Source: Stichopus chloronotus (Eukaryota > Echinodermata > Holothuroidea > Aspidochirotida > Stichopodidae). Taken from it: 64,000 nucleotides of DNA. Positions 39,201 through 48,200 of the stretch are shown piece by piece (positions within the stretch are counted from its first letter, which is position 1; every line of letters starts with the position of its first letter). The translations under genes and the position numbers were made by a program. The stretch spans positions 10,517,444 to 10,581,443 of the forward strand of contig CM037848.1 in the NCBI GenBank assembly GCA_021234535.1, written 5' to 3'. Under the pieces are notes generated by a model. It made no database searches. It saw only the letters and a list, made by a program, of their open reading frames with translations, and was not told the DNA's origin.

Positions 39201-42200
39201 CGTCATTGACGTCACTTTTAAACCATTCAGATCGGAGGCAGCGATGAGACGAATGGCTCAAGAATCACAAGCTCAGCTCATTTCGATTCATAAAGAAAGC
39301 TTGGTCTTATTGAGAGCAGTCAACAGGTTCAAGGACAGCCTAGCTGCCATGTTTGATAAAGAAGGTGTGAATAACAGTAAAGAATTTTTATTTTTATAAA
39401 TTTTAAAGATTTAGTATCAACAAATGTGGTGCTGAGTTTGTCGAGCAGATCACTTAGTCCGTTTGAAATTTACATCTTTAATTCCTTATGCTTTTCCTTG
39501 ATTTCTTAATAGCCATGTGCAGGAATTTTTTGTTCATGCAAGCAGTAGTATTTTTTTTTTTTGTATATTTAGATAATGTAATGTAATTAATTCTTGTCTG
39601 CCAAATTCCTCAGTGCTATTGTTACAGTATTAGAGTATAAAAAAAAGAAGATACCTTTGAAGAGTTCATTAAAGTCTAGCTTTAATTGATATAAATTCAA
39701 CATTCAGTAACTTTTATTGTTCTTCTCCCAAAATTATCCTTAAAAGTTTTTCATGGCTGTCATGAAGATGAATTAAAGTATAGTGTACTTATTGTGACAA
39801 CGTGACTGGTGATTGTAAAAATTCAGAGAGTTTGACATAAGTTTTTGCATATTTGTCAACCGATGCATGGCTGCTGTTAGAATATTAAGTATGATCTACA
39901 AAAGTGAAGGTGATTAAGTTTCTTCCTTAATTGGTTACTTTGTTTTCCAAGGTCTTGCTGATATTGGCCACGAAGTTAAACAGATGCAGAGCCTGAGTAC
40001 CGATGAGGTATTAACCCAATCGGCGCGCCGACCTTTCCACGACGAGTTATACGCCCACCCATTCTCAAGTTTAATTTAATGTTGCCTTACGTACTGTAAA
40101 TCAAAATTACTGCAAGACTGAGAGTAATTCTTTGGGGACTGCCACCCTGATGTGGTTTCTGATTACAAAAACACCATTCTTATTCATCTTCCTGTGATGT
40201 AGTGTTGCTATTTGTTACATCACAGCGATAAACACTTACGTGAAATCAGATATAAAGCACCACTGACAAAATTTTTGAAGTGGGCGTTTTGTGAATTTAG
40301 AATCAGTCATTATCTATTTGTTAGCTTGTATGTGAAATGGGAAGGAGTAGAGAAATTGCCACATCATATTCCCAGATGACTGGAGGAATAAAGTTTAACT
40401 TATAAAATATGTATATGATGTATTGTGGGTGGATGGTTTAAGATATTATTGTAAAATGTTAGTTTTCTACTCTTTACCAAGACATTGAAATTTCATAGAA
40501 CACTCTTCTTGTGGATTAACATTGACATAGATAAAGCATAATGTTAAATGCAAAGATAGAAAGAGTAGGCAAGTAACCACAGGCTATTTTTTTTTTTTAT
40601 TGGGGGGGGGTTTGTGGGGGAGGAGCAAGAGTTGGCACATGCAATTTTATTATGTAAGTACAAAAAGAAAAAATGTGAGCAGACAGCCATAGATGATAAC
40701 TCACAAACATTTCACCATTTTGCATCAATATCTACTGTGCAGATGACATTTAATAGCATGCAAGATGAGATTCACAATGTGAAAAATGATGAGGCGTTGA
40801 ATTTTATTCTGCATGCAATTACCAAAAAAAAGAAACAATATGTAAGGTCATGTTTTTTTTTTGGAAATTGTTGACATTTGTTTTTTCACACGCATGCCGT
40901 CTTTTGATGCATTTTCAGTCAAAGCTTTAGCTTGCGCAGCATTGCTATAGAAAGATTGATTTGTGATTTGATAGTTACTACAGTTGTTACTGTAATTTAA
41001 AATCTATGACATCCAATAACAGTTACATTCTTACACCCTTTTCAGAAACCCTCAGACATCAAAACAAAGTTAAATCAGATGGGAGGAAATGCAGTCGAAT
41101 GTAAGTTCAGTCTTTAGGCAACATAAACATAACTGTTTCTTGGAACCTGTTCTATGTTTGAGAAAGGAAAAATAACCTGTTTACGAGTAAATCTTAAAAT
41201 GAGGCTATTTTAGTTTGCAGATCATGCCATTGTCAAGTTTTTATCAACTGAATTGTGATGAGCTTTGTGACTTCAATCTTTGTATGCAACTCTTTGCCCA
41301 GGAAGATACTTCAAACATCAACATAATGAGCAAATTTTGCAACATACTGTATCGATCGGATGGCAGTTTATCCTTTTCATACATATATGCATGCATGAGT
41401 GTAATTTGCAACATATGTCAAGGGTAGACATGACACTGAATAGATGTATCTGAAAAGTATATATTGCAAGAATATTTGTTTGTTGCTGTTTTTGTGAAAA
41501 TACTATCTACTCTTGCCTGCATTACAATTGCATATGGTTTATTGCGCATTACTTTAAAGGGAAATAGGGTGTTAGGAATATACCAACAAGGCATACAAAG
41601 AAAATAACTTAAATCATTGCTAAACCACTCAGTCTTATTAAAAAAAAACATCAGCAAAAGGTTCATCTCCTCAAAACGTTATACATGTGATGAGTATGGA
41701 ATATGCACCATTTGACTTTTGAAAAGTTTGAGTGAACAAATTAGTTTTGAGTAGCAAATAACTGAATTTCTATCTGTAAGAAACATTTCTTGACAAGAAG
41801 GCGACTGTTCGTCTTTATTTTGAATAATCTATCACTCTATGTCCGCAAACATTGGCTTAAAAATGTTATTGTTTTCTTTGAAACAAATGCCTTATTTCCC
41901 TTTAAGATATAAACACTGTGACTATTGTTAGGTGGTCATGTAAGTCACATGCTAATTTTGTCTGGATAAATTATTATTTTGAGCATTGAATGATGCAGTC
42001 ACAATAGAGTAATTGCTTGTAATATATAAGCGATATGGATGTTATTATGGTGGGATTCTGTCACATTATTACCAGCAGCAGGCATGATATAACTTCATGT
42101 TCATAGATGTTCGGTGAGGTTATCGTCATAACTCCAATGAATCAAAATGTCACATTCTGCATGAAGGTCTTGTTTTGACCACTTGACTGTTTCTTTACCT

Positions 42201-45200
42201 TCACAGTGCTTGTCTCTCTCGAACTGAAACTTTCACAAGCATTGATGAACAAGGTAATCATCTTAAGACAAAATGGTGGAGGATAATTATTTGATTATTT
42301 CTTTGTTAAATTTGTTTCTTGCATCCACCAAGCTGTTGCATTAATATGAAATTATGAAATGTTCAGTTAGCTTGTGTAATACCTTATTTTCTGTGGCATT
42401 AATCTCCAGAAATGTTCCAAATGAATGAACATTGGCCTACGTTCAAGTGGATGCTGCGCCAGTTTCTTTTCTCACTTAGTAAGCACTAACCCTGACTTGT
42501 CCATGATTTTCAATGATAGTTTAGACACAATTTACATGTAAAAACCTTTACTTCTTTCCAATGTATTTCTGGTACGGTTGGTTCATGATGTGATATATTG
42601 AAGTCGCCAGATATTAGTATCATTCACTTTGGAGATGAACACTCTCTAGTTTTTGCCCTCTCCTTCGGTGTTACAGAGGTTGGAACTGAAAGAAGCACTC
42701 AATCCTAAACAGAGATCACAGACACCAGCCCTGAGTTCTGAGGTGAATGCTGAGATTGACAGACTCACCAAGGAGAATGAAATTCTGAATGAAAAGTTAG
42801 AAAAGGTAAGGTTAAAAATGAAACGGGCTTTATGTAGGTTAGGTTAGGTTAGCCAGAGAATACTGACCTTCCATAGAAGTTTCTTACAAGTTTCTTCCAC
42901 CAAAGGTTCTTCAATGATCTTACAGCACCATAGGTTGCCTATATATGTAGCTGTGAACATTCTTGCAGAACTATTTCATACCCGCCTGTTATGATTTTAG
43001 ATACAGATTTCTCTGACGGTGGACAGATCCAGCTAATGAGTGATGGATGGACTTATGTAGCTGAGGAGTGATAGGTGGACATATGCAGCGGATGAGTGAT
43101 AGGTGGACATAATTTACCCGATGAGTGATTGGTTGACTTATGTACATGATAGGTGGTAGGTGGACATATGAAGCTGATAAGTGACAATTCATTTCACACA
43201 CAGCTTGTGAGTGATCGGTAGATATACGCACCTGATGATGACAGTGGACATTTGCATCTGATAATAAAAGAAAGTTTTACAACTTGTCAGTAATCTCCAT
43301 TTTTTTATTTGTTTTTAGTGTAACTGAATCACATCAATCCACAATCTTGGACAAAATTGTTGGGACACTTTGTCATACGTCGCAAATATAATACTGAAGT
43401 TTAGGTGAGGGGATAACATGAAACCCCGCCCCCCTTTCCAATGTTGCGCTATAGAAGTGAATGTACCATGTGAACAGCAATCCTATAGCCACCATTGAAC
43501 GGGGGCACGGGGTGTCCCGAGGTATTTTGTCCAAGATTGTAGTGTCAAATAATGTACACAGAAGTTCCAGTGACTATTACACAACACGTTGTCTGTAGCA
43601 CATACGTAATGTAATGTAGATTAATCGGTACATATTTTGTTATTTGTTTTCGCAGTCACAAGAGCTTATAGCCGCTGGTGAATATCGGTTTGGGGAACTT
43701 AAAAGGATAAATGTGAGTGTTCACACAAATATATTTAAGATGGACAGTTTCTATCCTTACTTGAACTTACAGGAATTCAGCTTAAAAGTTTGTGACATGT
43801 ATACGTTTTATTTATTAGAAATTGATGCATAAAAGAATATTATCATCAAACAAACTTAAAAAAAAACTACTGTATACCAAGGGAGGATAGACTCTAACTT
43901 GAGCTATTATCCTAGCCTACATATTACAATTAAAGGGTAAAAGTTGTCCTTTCTACCAGTGTGTGCGAATTATACCACCTGGTGAAAGATAGCATTTTGA
44001 CTTGAATTGCTAAACCAACAGTGCATGGTCTCAGGAAATTTACTAAGTACATGCCAGTTATGCAAAAGTAGACACAGATAGCTATAGTGGGAGAGTTATG
44101 TTACGCACTGGTGCATGTACAGTTGTAGGGTAACATTCATATGCCAAATGATTTACCAAACAAGTTGTTCCATAATTACAGGATTGTTCTTGGGTGATTG
44201 CCATTTACATTTTCTTTTAATAGGATGAGAACTACAAGGCTCTTTTAGATAGACACAAAGGAATGATTCTGCACAGCAGTGGTTTACAAAGAGAACTGAA
44301 ACAATTGTAAGTATAATTGTGACAATGACACCTTTATTTTATTTTTTTTTTAAATACAAGTTACAGTATGTTAGTGTGCAGTAATTTGCCTTGGCAAAAT
44401 TAAATATGCTTCATTTTTTATTTCCACCTTGCCCTCTCTCTTATTTTGCTTTCTCCCTGCTGATCCAGCTGCAGGGTCTCTGTGATCAACTTTTGAAACA
44501 TCACCGACCTGGACAATTAAAATTAACGGTTATGTGAATGTGAAGGTCATATTTTGCTGATTTTGCACAAATTTTGAAGTAACATTCCATGTATGCATGG
44601 CAGGAAGAATCTGTGAAGTATATATACAGCATCTGGTTACAGATGTCTTCTGCATTCACACACATACATGTATGCACACATGATACACGCATTTTATCCA
44701 GATATAGCCTAAAATCACTGCACTGAACAGCCTTTTTGTCGGACTGGATTTTTAATTTGAATTCAGAGAGGAAGCCTTCCGCAAGGAGATGAAGGAGAGA
44801 GATTCCAAGTTGCGTTCAATGAGAGGCAGTCTCGCTGAGCAGGCTAAGAATCACCAGATGTTGGTTAATCGCCTGGAAATGTCTACAGTAAGTAATTCCA
44901 GGGAATGATCACCCAAAGGTCATGTGGTGACTGAACAACTTAATGATGCTATGCAAATATTCTTCAGTGACGTTATATGTATTTAGACCAGGTACATAGC
45001 TGCATCAATGACACATGTGAAAGATAAGAATAAAACCTACCTTGCATAATCAGTTCAGGGTTGCGACATGTGTGAAGAAAATTTAATCAACACCTCTGCA
45101 CTCAGAGGTTCCGGAGTCCTCAATATTTCCAATGATCGAGTTACAAATTAAAGATGGACATCTTATGATGTATGTATAGGTAGAAGAGCATATTAGTTGC

Positions 45201-48200
45201 TCTTAGCTGAAGCTTCTCACCAATGTGGGTTTGATATATGCTTTATTAATCCTGAAATTGACAGGTATGTAGAAGCTGCTGTCATGTGGAAAATATTAAA
45301 AACAGCTGCCAATGTGTCATTTGCGGATTCAGATTTCTATAGAGTGGTTTGAGGATGGGGTACATAGGATTGAGGTTATAGAGTCACACGAGGATGGCAA
45401 AGCCAGCTGAATGCATTGTACAATATTTGTGGTTACAGAATGGCAGAAAGGCATCTAACTTGGGTGTTTTACATAGACTCACTGGAGAGATGAATGAGCA
45501 CATTGAATAAACTTCATCAGTCAAATATTCCTTGAACATGGCAATTACTGGGTATTGGGGTGTTTGTTGTTCCGGGAGGGGGGAGGGATGGAGGCCCATG
45601 TTCATGTGCATCTTTTGGATCTAAGCTGCCTGTTTGATGCATATCGCCTTTAAAGAATTACACATAAATCACATTTTATCATAACAATACTGTTTTGATC
45701 CCCATTTGATCCCCATCCTCAATACTGTTTTGATCCCCATTCATTCATTCTTGTTTTCTACATAATCATTTTAAAATCCTTGTATCAGATACAGGAGGAG
45801 CCAGAGAAACCAGATATAAGTCAACTAAAGTTAAAAGTTAAAGATCAAATGAAGAACCTAACTATGCTGGAAGAAGCTCTTAAGGAAAATAAGATATCTT
45901 TGGAACTCCACACAGTAAGTTTTTAATGATACAACCTTGGGCGTTTTTCATTGTCATGCAGGTAATGTATTCAACCACTTCCGTTTACTATTCGAAGAAT
46001 TAAATTTTGTTTGAAGGGAATATGAATCTAGAATAAAAACAAAAACGGAGCGTGCATGAGGTTGATAGTGATTAACTTTGTCAACTCTATTTTTTCAGAT
46101 TACAGTAGATATTATAAATCAAGCAATGGAGGTCCCTGAGATGAGGTTGAGGCAGATGTTTGAGAGGTACATTATGTTCAGGAGGATGCAAGACCAAAAG
46201 GGTAAGAAGATGAAGAGAGCAGCAGATTTTTATCTGGCAGCTCTATAGAGTGGATCATACAGATGACACTAAAATGAAAATCAGTACAACCATCTAGTAA
46301 TGATGGACCAATGTTTACACACGAGGGAATCTCTAAGGGAAATTTACAAATATACTTTGATGATCACCAGCAAAATCTTAAGTCAGACAGTATGGTTGTT
46401 AGGTTTAGCTACCATGATTTCCAGCTACCGTAGTCAATAACATTCACATACCCAACTACAGATCTCTAAATTCTTTGCATGTTTGAGTGAAAAAAAATTC
46501 ATCATCAGCTATAATTTTTTGTCTGAACTATGAATGTACTTGCAGACAAATTCTAATTTGTCCTCAGAGAAAATGTTGGAGAAAATCGAAGACTTCTCGG
46601 AGGAAAGTGATAACGAAAAGGAGGAAAAGTTAGCCAGCTTTTTGAGCAGGATGGATAGTAAAGTCAAAGAGGTTGGTATTTGGTGCAAACTATCTCGTAG
46701 GCTATGATATAGACAGATCTGCAGTCAACATGATGGATTTTGAAATGTGCGACAATGTTTTACGTCTAAGTTTCCTATTTAGTCATGCATCGTAATTGAG
46801 TTGGTGAAGTGGAAAACATTGCACAATCCATTTTATGATAATCACTTCATAATAAAGTTTATACCCATCCAGGGACAAGTATGATCGGAGAGGCTCAAGT
46901 AATTTTTGTTTTCCTTTTATTCAAACAGAGTTTGGGCAAATGGCAGGAGAAGAGATCGGTCCTGAAAGAGGAGAGAACAAAAATTTATGAACAAATGTTG
47001 GCAATGTAAGGTCATTTACCAGATCAATAGGTCATTGTAAGGTCATTGTAAGGTCATTTTGTAATCTCAATGTAATGTCATTATTATTACTGCTGTTTGT
47101 TTCTAATCTGACAAAGTTTAGTTACTTTTGTACTGCAATGTCACTATTGTTGTTTGTAGACCTGATCAGATATTACTTGTAGCTACAGTTGGAACATGAA
47201 TTTACATTCACCTCAGTTCAGTAACCATAGTGATCAGATGTCATTTCCAACTAGCCAAATTAAATCCAGTATCTCCATACAGGTACAAATAAAGTTTAAT
47301 GGTACCATGTGAAAGTTTGACGTGAACTTACCTGATGAGCAAGAAGATGATAGCTTTGTTTTAAGCCAGAAAAATTCAATTGAACCTGCATCAACCCATG
47401 ATATACTTGAAGGAAAATAGGTCAGCTCTTTCAACATATGTGGTCACCATGGTAACTGAGGGTCAAAGGTTTCCATGTGAAATAGATACTCCAAATTCCA
47501 GCAGAGTATATCCTAAAATTCATGGGTTGAGTTTCTGCAGATTTGTGCAATTGCATGAGAAGTGTTGTGTCTGCATGTATCTGTAAACATTATCTTCATC
47601 TTTCTCCTTTAAATTTCAATAAAAAAAAGAAAGAAAAAAGATGGAAAAATTACACCTGCCGATTTATGTTACCTATCTATAACTCAATTTCTAACACAAC
47701 TTAGATACAGGTCTACACTCACAGACTTGACAGGTTGCTTTGCTTGGTTTTCGCTTCATGTGACCTCTGCCATTCAATATTCTTCTTTCTTCCTACTTGT
47801 CTATTTTCACCAGGCCTTTTTTTATCAACCCCACCTCCCCCTCTCCGTAGGGAAAAAAGTTCTGGTGAAGGTTCATAAATTTTACCCCGTTTTTAAATAT
47901 TCTAAGGACAGAATTCCTCTGATGATACTCCTCAAAATAATTTGTGCAGATTCGATGCTGTCAGTCACGAAGCCGGCATAGCCATGATTCGTCCCGCTCA
48001 GAAGTTGCGCATCGTCAGACAGCCTTCGAAGAGGAGACGGGGAGGTCCTCTGATAGCGAAGAAAGGGGTGCGGATGAAGGTGCCGATGGCGTTCAGCACC
48101 CAGACACTGATGGGGAAAAGTATGACGTTACTCGGAGACAGAGGTCCTTATTGGAAGGTAACACCAGTAATGTTAATGTATCCATTGATTGATCATGATT

